The translations under genes were made by a program, and so were the position numbers. The notes under the pieces were generated by a model that worked only from the letters and a program-made list of their open reading frames with translations, had not been told where the DNA came from and did no database searches. A stretch of DNA of 7,316 nt from Clostridia bacterium (GTDB taxonomy: Bacteria; Bacillota; Clostridia; Christensenellales; UBA1242), in NCBI GenBank assembly GCA_900766395.1, contig CAAFWB010000041.1, positions 1-7,316 of the forward strand, given 5' to 3'. Positions 1 through 5,779 of this stretch are shown here, one piece after another; position 1 is the first letter of the stretch; every line of letters starts with the position of its first letter.

Positions 1-1980
1 ATTGTGATTGTTTTTTAGGTCACTCAATGGAATAAATAGTTTTGTTTTGAAGCCAATTTTGAAATCTGTCAAATTAACCACGACATCAAATGACCGCTCT
101 TCATAATTAAATTCCAAAATGTCTCTGTCAGTTTCATCTTTGAGATTCTGAACAAACAAAAATGATTTGCCATTAATTTTGGTTGTCACCGCGACAAGCC
201 GCTGGGCAATATAAAAACATTCCATCTCCTCGTTTTCAGAATTTATGAGTTGCGCCCTTTTGAGTTGCGAGATTGAAGAAATGTCAATGTCTTTTGGAGT
301 AAAAACTTTTTTGACATTATATATTTTGCAATAATTTAAACAATTAATTAATTTTGATTCATTATTTTCGAATTTGTTTGAAAGATTAATCACATAGTTG
401 TCATTATTCTCTTTTATCACAAATATGTCACTTGTTCCTACAAAAAGAATAGACTGGTCTTTTTGTCCATATTGGAAGAATGATGCAAAAAACAAAACTG
501 CCATAACAAGGACAAGTCCAAGTGTAAGCATCATTTTATGACTTATGCTTGTCATAACAAATCTTGACACACCAAACAAGAAAAAAACATAAATAACTGT
601 CACATCTTTTCCAAGATATGGCAAAGTGATAAACGCACTTTTTTCACTCAACAAAATTGCCGTCATTGCTATTGTTTGCAACAAAAATTCGGGAGCAATC
701 AAAATTACGCCAAAATGCGGAATAAATGAAAACGGCAAAAGCGCCATGAGCAAAATGTATGCCACTTCAAAGATTGGGACGCAAATCATGTTGGCGAGAA
801 TTGTGAGAACCGAGATTGATTTAAACAACTTCATCAAAACTGGCAGAGTGCCGATTTGAACAGCAAGCACAGGCGAAAGAACCTTGCCAAGTTTTTCAAG
901 TTTGATTTTATTAAATCCTTTTTGTATGATTGGCGAAAGAATAATAAGAGAAAAAACACACAAAAAACTGAGTTGCAGTCCACCATCAAAAATGTCCAGT
1001 GGACGAAAGAGAAGAACCAAAACAAGGGCAATTGAAAAAGTTGTGAGAGAATCATTTTTTCTTCCAAAACTATGAGCAAGAAGTGCCACCACAGACATGA
1101 TTGTTGCTCTTAACACACTTGGAGAGAATCGGCACAAATAACAATAAACAAAAAGAATTGGTGCGATAATCAGAACGTGCCATTTTTTATGAAGCCGACA
1201 TTTTGAAAGAACAAAACTCAAAAGTCCAACAAAGAATCCAATATGAAGACCAGATATTGCAAGCAAGTGAGCAACACCCACTGCTGAAAACGCATTTTGA
1301 ATTTCCTCATCAATTCCCGACTTATCTCCAAATATTGAAGCATACGAGATTTCGGCATTTTCTTCGGTCATGTTTTCAAATAGTTTGTCTTTTATCGCTT
1401 CTTGAAATTTCTCACCAAGTTTTTTCCCACTTCTTATCAAGGTTTTGTCGCCAGATGAAAGTGAACAAAAACTTGCAATCTTGTTTTTGTAGTAAAAAGT
1501 ATTCAAACTGCCCATGTTCCAAAGCGAAACTTTGTCGAGCGTTCCAACAAACTCAATTTCATCTCCAACTTCAAGCCCTTTTCCATATTTGCGATATTTG
1601 ATGTAAATATTTTTTGATTGTTTTTTGCCTTCAATCTCAACATTTGAGAGAATCAGCATTTGAGTTGTGTCATATTCTTTGTTGACAAATTCAACGCGAC
1701 CACGAACCGCGTACTCTCCATCTGTTGTGACACCGCGAAAATATGTTGTGTCACAAATTGCAAATAGCCCAATCCCAACAACAAACGCAACAAGTGGCAA
1801 AACAACTTTTATCCAAGACCTGTCACGAATTGCCCAAACCAAGAAAAACACAAAAACCAAACTGCACAAAATTATGGCTGCGAGCCCACCAGAAAACAAA
1901 TCTTTTGCATAAAAAAGACCGAGCGCAAAAAGCACCGCAAACACAAAAATATATCGAAAATTCAATATTTTTTTCTTCAT
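1..1980 (-). CDS. comEC: ComEC/Rec2-family DNA uptake channel protein, 3' end beyond window
   Basis: Inner-membrane channel that carries single-stranded DNA into the cytoplasm during natural transformation. 660 codons are visible without a stop, so the C-terminus lies left of the window; family members are usually about 750-800 residues. Residues 1-80 hold about three membrane segments. Residues 90-180 are the soluble DUF4131/OB-fold-like region. The competence domain follows with its hallmarks: SGLH at 243-246 (within HLLAISGLHIG), PSVLRA at 287-292 and PLDIFDGGLQLSFL at 327-340, then further hydrophobic segments to about residue 505. From about 511 the protein resembles the start of the metallo-beta-lactamase-like domain, but DVGQGD is replaced by FVGTSD, and no HxHxDH is seen up to residue 660. 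The ATG at 1978-1980 is the first possible start, because an in-frame TGA lies three codons upstream. No Shine-Dalgarno is visible. The family is certain; the state of the C-terminal domain is inference. Confidence 0.95.
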   Translation of the reverse strand, partial: MKKKILNFRYIFVFAVLFALGLFYAKDLFSGGLAAIILCSLVFVFFLVWAIRDRSWIKVVLPLVAFVVGIGLFAICDTTYFRGVTTDGEYAVRGRVEFVNKEYDTTQMLILSNVEIEGKKQSKNIYIKYRKYGKGLEVGDEIEFVGTLDKVSLWNMGSLNTFYYKNKIASFCSLSSGDKTLIRSGKKLGEKFQEAIKDKLFENMTEENAEISYASIFGDKSGIDEEIQNAFSAVGVAHLLAISGLHIGFFVGLLSFVLSKCRLHKKWHVLIIAPILFVYCYLCRFSPSVLRATIMSVVALLAHSFGRKNDSLTTFSIALVLVLLFRPLDIFDGGLQLSFLCVFSLIILSPIIQKGFNKIKLEKLGKVLSPVLAVQIGTLPVLMKLFKSISVLTILANMICVPIFEVAYILLMALLPFSFIPHFGVILIAPEFLLQTIAMTAILLSEKSAFITLPYLGKDVTVIYVFFLFGVSRFVMTSISHKMMLTLGLVLVMAVLFFASFFQYGQKDQSILFVGTSDIFVIKENNDNYVINLSNKFENNESKLINCLNYCKIYNVKKVFTPKDIDISSISQLKRAQLINSENEEMECFYIAQRLVAVTTKINGKSFLFVQNLKDETDRDILEFNYEERSFDVVVNLTDFKIGFKTKLFIPLSDLKNNHN

Positions 1981-1991
1981 TTGTTTATGTC

Positions 1992-2019
1992 ATTTTAACA
2001 CACTAAACAAAACTTTCAA
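1992..2019 (-). promoter_or_regulatory. Probable sigma-70-type promoter for comEC
   Basis: On the minus strand TTGAAA (2014-2019) and TAAAAT (1992-1997) are 16 nt apart, and each matches five of six consensus bases. The -10 box ends only 11 nt before the comEC ATG. Initiation at the usual distance would leave about a 4-nt leader, which fits the absence of a ribosome binding site. The assignment rests on pattern alone in AT-rich DNA. Confidence 0.5.
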
Positions 2020-2037
2020 AAAATATTTGATATTGTC

Positions 2038-2066
2038 TTGCAATTAAATAATTTTTTTGTTATATT
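2038..2066 (+). promoter_or_regulatory. Probable promoter for tRNA-Glu
   Basis: TTGCAA (2038-2043) and TATATT (2061-2066) are separated by 17 nt. The -35 matches four of six consensus bases and the -10 five of six. Transcription would begin near 2073, about 11 nt before the mature tRNA end, a reasonable precursor leader. It is divergent from the comEC promoter. Confidence 0.55.
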
Positions 2067-2083
2067 ATTTTTCATCTCAACAT

Positions 2084-2158
2084 GCCTCTATGGTCAAGCG
2101 GTTAAGACGTCGCCCTCTCACGGCGAAATCAGCGGTTCGAGTCCGCTTAGAGGTACCA
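2084..2158 (+). tRNA. tRNA-Glu, anticodon CTC, CCA encoded
   Basis: A complete 75-nt cloverleaf. The acceptor stem pairs GCCTCTA with TAGAGGT (a G1-U72 pair closes the end), followed by discriminator A and an encoded CCA at 2156-2158. The D stem is GTC/GAC. The anticodon stem TCGCC/GGCGA encloses the loop CTCTCAC, with anticodon CTC at 2117-2119 reading GAG. The T stem AGCGG/CCGCT encloses TTCGAGT. The D-loop and anticodon arm have the usual bacterial tRNA-Glu layout. A terminator hairpin follows directly, so it appears to be a single-gene transcript. The amino-acid identity rests on the anticodon and on the general resemblance to tRNA-Glu. Confidence 0.97.
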
Positions 2159-2199
2159 ACAAAAAGCCCAACTGAAATCAGTTGGCTTTTTTTTGTTGG
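2156..2199. terminator. Bidirectional hairpin terminator between tRNA-Glu and the reductase
   Basis: AACTGA (2170-2175) pairs with TCAGTT (2178-2183) across a 2-nt loop; after one bulged C, GCC pairs with GGC. The A run at 2161-2165 faces eight T at 2187-2194, and CCAAC (2156-2160) can pair with GTTGG (2195-2199). Rightward, the hairpin is followed by T8 and ends the tRNA transcript. Leftward, it is followed by GGGC and T5, so it could also stop transcripts coming from the reductase gene at 2465-4516. The tRNA's CCA end lies inside the outer stem. Confidence 0.85.
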
Positions 2200-2256
2200 C
2201 TCCTCTCCACTCGCTTCGCTCGTTGTTGCTCCGCAACCCGCGGACTCGAACCTCTG
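2178..2256 (-). repeat. Inverted, interrupted copy of the tRNA-Glu 3' end and terminator arm
   Basis: Read on the minus strand, 2240-2256 is CAGAGGTTCGAGTCCGC. This equals the tRNA T-arm segment at 2130-2146 except for one base, and 13 nt (2240-2252 versus 2134-2146) match exactly. Further along the minus strand, AGAGG, then CCAACAAAA...GCC and AACTGA recur in the same order as at 2149-2175 behind the tRNA T-arm. A stretch of about 35 nt with two mini-hairpins interrupts this copy. The copied T stem would no longer pair fully, so it is not a functional tRNA. Because the copy is inverted, it is not the direct duplication left by an integrase at a tRNA att site. Confidence 0.7.
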
Positions 2257-2274
2257 GAGTCGGCTCCGCCGACT
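2211..2274 (-). repeat. Cluster of three GCGRAGC mini-hairpins
   Basis: On the minus strand the 7-mer GCG(A/G)AGC occurs three times within 57 bp: GCGAAGC at 2213-2219, GCGGAGC at 2228-2234 and GCGGAGC at 2263-2269. Two sit at the tips of perfect stems: GTTGC/GCAAC (2225-2237) and AGTCGGC/GCCGACT (2258-2274), each with a GGA triloop. The third has flanks ACGAGC/GCGAGT, which pair except for two G-A oppositions. All three have a C(GNA)G tip. The surrounding 80 bp (2201-2280) contain 52 G/C bases, far above the AT-rich flanks. Confidence 0.75.
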
Positions 2275-2371
2275 GCATCGCACAAAGCATTAATATTCTA
2301 TTCCTTATTGTCTCCTCACCAAGACCAACTGAAACACAAGACTGGCGAGAAACAAGCAAGGCAAGGCTCGG

Positions 2372-2423
2372 GAGCGAGAAAGTTTGGGAGTTTAGTTCCC
2401 TAAATGACCAAACTTGAACGCTC
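2372..2423. repeat. 52-nt hairpin with two symmetric 3x3 internal loops
   Basis: Three nested paired blocks share one axis. GAGCG (2372-2376) pairs with CGCTC (2419-2423), AAGTTTGG (2380-2387) with CCAAACTT (2408-2415), and TTTAG (2391-2395) with CTAAA (2400-2404) around the loop TTCC. Between the blocks lie two symmetric three-base internal loops, AGA opposite GAA and GAG opposite TGA, so on the plus strand G faces A and A faces G in tandem. It lies 42 nt beyond the stop codon of the enoate reductase and would be in that gene's 3' UTR. No T tract follows on either strand, so it is not a standard terminator. Confidence 0.7.
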
Positions 2424-2464
2424 ACAGCAAACGACGCATTGCGAGGTTTATCGACAGTCGGCAG

Positions 2465-4516
2465 TTAGATTTTTTCGGCGACTTCCCATGCACGCCAAAC
2501 AACCGTTCTGAGATTGCCAACTTTTTGAGCATCACCAACAATATGAACATGTTTTTGAGGTCTGGCAATTGGGTTTGGATTATAACCAATCGAAACAATG
2601 ACATCATCACAAACAACTCTGCTTTCGTTTCCGTTTTTGTCTGCAATCACAACAAAACCATCTTCAACTGATTTGACAAAACTTTCAAGGTGAACTTCAA
2701 CATTTTTTGTTTCAAAGAAATCTCTCAAGTATGAAGAGTTTGCAAGGCATACACCGCGAGTTGCAATGAGGTCATTTTTTGCTTCAATAATTTTTGGCGT
2801 TTTGCCTTTGAGAAACAAGTCATACGCAATTTCACAGCCCGTGAGTCCTCCGCCAATAATGACGACGTTTTGTCCAACATCTCTCCCCGCAAGGTAATCA
2901 AGAGCGGATATTGTTTTTTCCGCGCCAGAGAAATGAAGACGTTTTTCAACTGAACCCGTCGCAATGACCACTTCATCGAAATCAAGAGTTGAAATATCTT
3001 TTATTTCTTGATTAAAGTGCACTGGAATATTCAAATCGGCGATTTGTTTTTTATACCATTCAAGAAGACGCCTGTCGTTTTCCTTAAAGCTTGGAACTGA
3101 TGCTTCAACAAACACCCCGCCAAGCCTTGAACTTTTTTCAAAAATTTCAACATGGTGTCCACGAAGAGTTGCAATTCGAGCGGTTTCCATTCCACCAACA
3201 CCACCGCCAACAACTGCGATTCTTTTTGGCTTTTTGCAAGGCGTAATTACATATTTTCCGCCATTCATAGTCACAGGGTTCAGAGCACAACGTGCCATTT
3301 TTTTGATATCTTCAAAACTTTCGTCATTTGCAACACCTTTGTAGTGCGCCATAACAAAGCAAGCGTTGTGACAACAAATGCAAGGCTGAATATCTTGTTC
3401 TCGACCCTCTTTGAGTTTTGTCACCCACTCCCCATCAACCAAGAATTGACGTGCAACACCCATTGCATCAATTTCACCATTTGCGATTGCGTGAGAAGCA
3501 ACTTCTGGAGTCATGCGTCCAGCGCAAACAATTGGAACATCAACAAATTTCTTTATATGAGCAACATCTTCAAGATTGCAGTTGTTTGGCATATACACAG
3601 GTGGGTGCGACCAATACCAAGCATCATATGTCCCATTGTCGCAGTTGAGCATATCATAACCCGCATCAACCAAATATTTTGCAGCCTTTTCGCTCTCTTC
3701 AAGGTCGCGACCAACTTCAACATAATCTTCTCCTGGCACTGCTCCCTTGCAAAAATCTTTTGTTTTGCTAACAACGGAATAACGAAGCGAAACTGGAAAA
3801 TCTTGACCACATTTTTCTTTTATCGCTTTCACAACTTCAACCGCAAAACGATAGCGATTTTCAAAACTTCCACCATATTCGTCTGTTCTGTGGTTTGTGT
3901 ATTTGAGAGTAAATTGATCAAGAAGATAACCTTCATGAACCGCGTGCACTTCAACGCCATCAACACCCGCCTCTTTGCAAAGACGCGCGGTTTCGGCAAA
4001 AGCATAAATCATTTTTTCAATTTCTTTCTTTTTTAGTTCGCGACACGTCACTTTGTCAGACCAACGCGAAGGAAGAACTGAAGGACTTGCACAAGCATAG
4101 CTAAGATCCATAACAGGTTTAATCAAGTGTCTGACGAGTTTGCAGTTGTATATTTTGACAAGAGAATCTGTTATTGCAAACGAACGCCCGAACCCCGCCG
4201 TCAACTGAACAAAGAGTTTTGCCCCGGTTTTGTGGAACTCTTCCATATAGTTTTTTAATTTTTTGAACATTTTTTTGTTTTGATAGAGCCAGCGCCCACC
4301 AATGCTATCTTTGAGCGGAGCAATCCCTGGAATGATGAGTCCAACATTGTTTTTTGCTCTCTCCAAAAAGAAGTCTGCAGATTCTTTGTCAAAATGGTTT
4401 GGCTCCATCCAACCAAAGAGTGACGTTCCGCCCATTGGACAAAGAACAATCCTATTTTTTATTTCAACATCACCGATCTTCCAACTTGAAAAAAGTGGTT
4501 CATAATTTTTGTTCAT
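2465..4516 (-). CDS. 2-enoate reductase family protein (OYE-type flavin oxidoreductase, FMN/4Fe-4S/FAD)
   Basis: 683 residues, the usual size for clostridial 2-enoate reductase (Enr/FldZ) and 2,4-dienoyl-CoA reductase relatives. These enzymes reduce alpha,beta-unsaturated carboxylates with NADH in the cytoplasm of anaerobes. Residues 1-370 form the FMN TIM barrel: NRIVLCPMG (21-29), QLTAGFGR (104-111), EVHAVHEGYLLDQF (189-202, with H191, H194 and Y197 near the flavin) and NHRTDEYGGSFENR (208-221). YDAWYWSHPPVY (297-308) and PGEDYVEVGRD recall the enoate reductase branch. C379, C382, C386 and C410 can ligate a 4Fe-4S cluster; the last spacing (23 residues) is long. GGGVGG (437-442) and GGGLTG (555-560) are two dinucleotide-binding motifs, and IVGDA (659-663) closes the FAD domain. 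GGGAGGT lies 4 nt before the ATG. The true substrate cannot be read from sequence. Confidence 0.93.
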   Translation of the reverse strand: MNKNYEPLFSSWKIGDVEIKNRIVLCPMGGTSLFGWMEPNHFDKESADFFLERAKNNVGLIIPGIAPLKDSIGGRWLYQNKKMFKKLKNYMEEFHKTGAKLFVQLTAGFGRSFAITDSLVKIYNCKLVRHLIKPVMDLSYACASPSVLPSRWSDKVTCRELKKKEIEKMIYAFAETARLCKEAGVDGVEVHAVHEGYLLDQFTLKYTNHRTDEYGGSFENRYRFAVEVVKAIKEKCGQDFPVSLRYSVVSKTKDFCKGAVPGEDYVEVGRDLEESEKAAKYLVDAGYDMLNCDNGTYDAWYWSHPPVYMPNNCNLEDVAHIKKFVDVPIVCAGRMTPEVASHAIANGEIDAMGVARQFLVDGEWVTKLKEGREQDIQPCICCHNACFVMAHYKGVANDESFEDIKKMARCALNPVTMNGGKYVITPCKKPKRIAVVGGGVGGMETARIATLRGHHVEIFEKSSRLGGVFVEASVPSFKENDRRLLEWYKKQIADLNIPVHFNQEIKDISTLDFDEVVIATGSVEKRLHFSGAEKTISALDYLAGRDVGQNVVIIGGGLTGCEIAYDLFLKGKTPKIIEAKNDLIATRGVCLANSSYLRDFFETKNVEVHLESFVKSVEDGFVVIADKNGNESRVVCDDVIVSIGYNPNPIARPQKHVHIVGDAQKVGNLRTVVWRAWEVAEKI

Positions 4517-4520
4517 AACA

Positions 4521-4526
4521 ACCTCC
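4521..4526 (-). promoter_or_regulatory. Ribosome binding site of the enoate reductase
   Basis: GGAGGT, inside GGGGAGGT on the minus strand, ends 4 nt before the ATG at 4514-4516. It is the strongest such site in the window and fixes the start. I see no terminator and no convincing promoter in the 80 bp to the upstream GNAT gene, so read-through from that gene is plausible. Confidence 0.85.
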
Positions 4527-4596
4527 CCATATACTTAATTTAGTTAAAAACAAGAAAAAAATCAAACAAATAACAAATATCTGTTGACTTTCAAAA

Positions 4597-5721
4597 TTAG
4601 TTGTCGAGTTTTTTTATGAAGCAACGACGACGTTTGTGTTGTGAGTGATTAAACAATTTCCATTGTTGTTGAATTTTTATGTTGTCTTCAAGATTGAGAT
4701 TTGTTTCACAAAATTGAATGTGGTTTTTCTTGATTGAATTTGCCATAAAACGCATGATAATCGCATTGACACCTTTGCCTTGATATTCTGGACGAATTCC
4801 AACAAGTGCAAGGTCAACAACTTGCGGTTTTTTGATTGCGTGAAGCATTCTGAATATGCCCGCAGGCAACATTTTGCCCTTGCTTTTATTCACCGCTTTT
4901 GCAAGTGAAGGGAGTGCAAATCCAAATGCAATCACCCTGTCATTTTCATCAACAATCGCAATGAAGAATTTGAGTGACAAAATCAGTTCAAATTGCTCCA
5001 AGATTTGAGCGCGCACACTTTCGCTGAGTGGAACCGTGCCATGAAGTGGTGCATAGGCTTGGTCAATAACTTCAAAAAGTTGGTCGCCATATTTTTTAAG
5101 AAATTTTTTCTTGCTTTTCTCTTGCACAACTCTCAAATTATAACGTTTTAGCACCATGTCGGCAATTCGATCAGTTCTTTCATCAAGTGGCGAAGGGAAA
5201 ATTTTGTATTCAAGCCAATCTGTCTCTTTTTCATAACCACACGCTTCAAGAAGATCTTTGTAGTATGGAAAATTGTATTGTTCTTCAAATGTCGCAATTT
5301 CGTCAAATCCCTCAATCAGCATTCCCTCACGGTCAAGATCATTAAATCCCAACGGACCATGAACAATATTCATGCCTTGCTCTCTCGCCCAATTCTCAAC
5401 CGCGCCAAAAAGTGCGCGCGCAACTTCAATATCGTTGATTGCGTCAAAGCGCGAGAATCGGCACCTTGTTTGTCCAACTTTTTTATTGTATGACCTTTGA
5501 ATAATGCCCGCAATTCGCCCAACAATTTTGCCATCTTGCTTTGCAAGAAATAATTGAACATCACACTCTTCAAGCGAAGCATTTTTCTTTGGATTGAAAT
5601 TATTTATTTCATCAAACCTAAGCGGGTGGACATATTGTTTGACACCTTTATAGAGTTTTGTTGGGAAGTCAACGAATTCACGGATTTCTTTTTTTGTTTT
5701 TACTTCTATGATTTCAATCAT
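4597..5721 (-). CDS. GNAT-like acyltransferase family protein (YghO-like, about 375 aa), function unknown
   Basis: 374 residues from the chosen start. The N-terminal half follows a widespread uncharacterised family of this size: FVDFPTKLYKG (16-26), NPKKNASLE (43-51), LFLAKQDGKIVGRIAGI (57-73), HGPLGFNDLDREGMLIEGFD (111-130) and NFPYYKDLLEACGYEKETDWLEY (140-162). The C-terminal half has a GNAT acetyl-CoA-binding motif A at about 293-311, with VGIRPEYQGKGVNA and Q304/G305/G307. No substrate is known to me for this family; E. coli YghO is a distant relative. I chose the ATG at 5719-5721 because AGAGGA precedes it by 3 nt; the ATG 12 nt upstream (5731-5733) has no such site. The gene ends 80 bp before the reductase start in the same direction, so the two may share a transcript. 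An acylation role linked to the reductase is only a guess. Confidence 0.88.
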   Translation of the reverse strand: MIEIIEVKTKKEIREFVDFPTKLYKGVKQYVHPLRFDEINNFNPKKNASLEECDVQLFLAKQDGKIVGRIAGIIQRSYNKKVGQTRCRFSRFDAINDIEVARALFGAVENWAREQGMNIVHGPLGFNDLDREGMLIEGFDEIATFEEQYNFPYYKDLLEACGYEKETDWLEYKIFPSPLDERTDRIADMVLKRYNLRVVQEKSKKKFLKKYGDQLFEVIDQAYAPLHGTVPLSESVRAQILEQFELILSLKFFIAIVDENDRVIAFGFALPSLAKAVNKSKGKMLPAGIFRMLHAIKKPQVVDLALVGIRPEYQGKGVNAIIMRFMANSIKKNHIQFCETNLNLEDNIKIQQQWKLFNHSQHKRRRCFIKKLDN

Positions 5722-5724
5722 ATT

Positions 5725-5730
5725 TCCTCT
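5725..5730 (-). promoter_or_regulatory. Ribosome binding site deciding the GNAT gene start
   Basis: AGAGGA on the minus strand stands 3 nt before the ATG at 5719-5721 and overlaps the codons after the earlier in-frame ATG at 5731-5733. The downstream ATG is therefore the likelier start, which shortens the protein by four residues. Confidence 0.75.
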
Positions 5731-5750
5731 CATTTTGCAATTTAGTAAGT

Positions 5751-5779
5751 AGTATAAAATAAATTATTTAATTTTGCAA
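5751..5779 (-). promoter_or_regulatory. Probable promoter for the GNAT gene (and perhaps the reductase)
   Basis: On the minus strand TTGCAA (5774-5779) and TATACT (5751-5756) are 17 nt apart; the -10 matches five of six consensus bases and the -35 four. Initiation near 5744 gives a leader of about 23 nt carrying the AGAGGA site. The same palindromic TTGCAA could serve the divergent flippase promoter. Confidence 0.5.

Larger units (their letters stand above)
2200..2464. other. Gene-free, palindrome-rich intergenic island
   Basis: No convincing gene is present: short open frames exist on both strands, but they follow the palindromes, lack ribosome binding sites and give low-complexity peptides. 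The left third is GC-rich (mini-hairpins). 2281-2330 is AT-rich and unremarkable. 2366-2449 again holds hairpins: GCTC/GAGC at 2366-2375, a long hairpin at 2372-2423, and an imperfect one at 2429-2449 (AAAC/GTTT and CGC/GCG around ATT). GCCGACTG at 2268-2275 and CAGTCGGC at 2455-2462 form an 8-bp inverted repeat close to both ends. Short direct repeats link it to the terminator region: CCAACTGAAA at 2168 and 2325, and TTGNCTCCTCNCCA at 2196 and 2308. It could be a small non-autonomous repeat element, a structured 3' UTR or an RNA gene. Confidence 0.6.

Noticed and set aside
626..1912. Plus-strand open frames of 63-132 codons
   Set aside because: All are antisense shadows of comEC, which carries its hallmark motifs on the minus strand.
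2134..2252. Integrase attachment-site duplication at the tRNA 3' end
   Set aside because: An integrated element leaves a direct repeat of the tRNA 3' end. Here the copy is inverted and only about 100 bp away, and there is no integrase or cargo between.
2178..2300. A second tRNA gene (Ser/Leu-like with a long variable arm) on the minus strand
   Set aside because: The T-loop and a variable-arm-like stem are present, but the T stem does not pair fully and no acceptor, D or anticodon arm can be placed.
2057..2425. Several open frames of 68-92 codons on both strands over the tRNA and the palindromic island
   Set aside because: They overlap the tRNA gene or run through the hairpins, overlap each other on both strands and have no ribosome binding site. 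The open frames follow from the GC-rich palindromes.
2156..2464. CRISPR array
   Set aside because: The repeats are short, unequal and differently oriented, with no regular repeat-spacer spacing.
3152..4036. 294-codon open frame on the plus strand
   Set aside because: It lies entirely antisense to the enoate reductase, whose motifs are unmistakable. The translation is rich in Cys, His and Asn with no family resemblance, and there is no ribosome binding site.
5731..5733. Earlier ATG as the start of the GNAT gene
   Set aside because: It has no ribosome binding site, and the AGAGGA serving the next ATG lies inside this extension.
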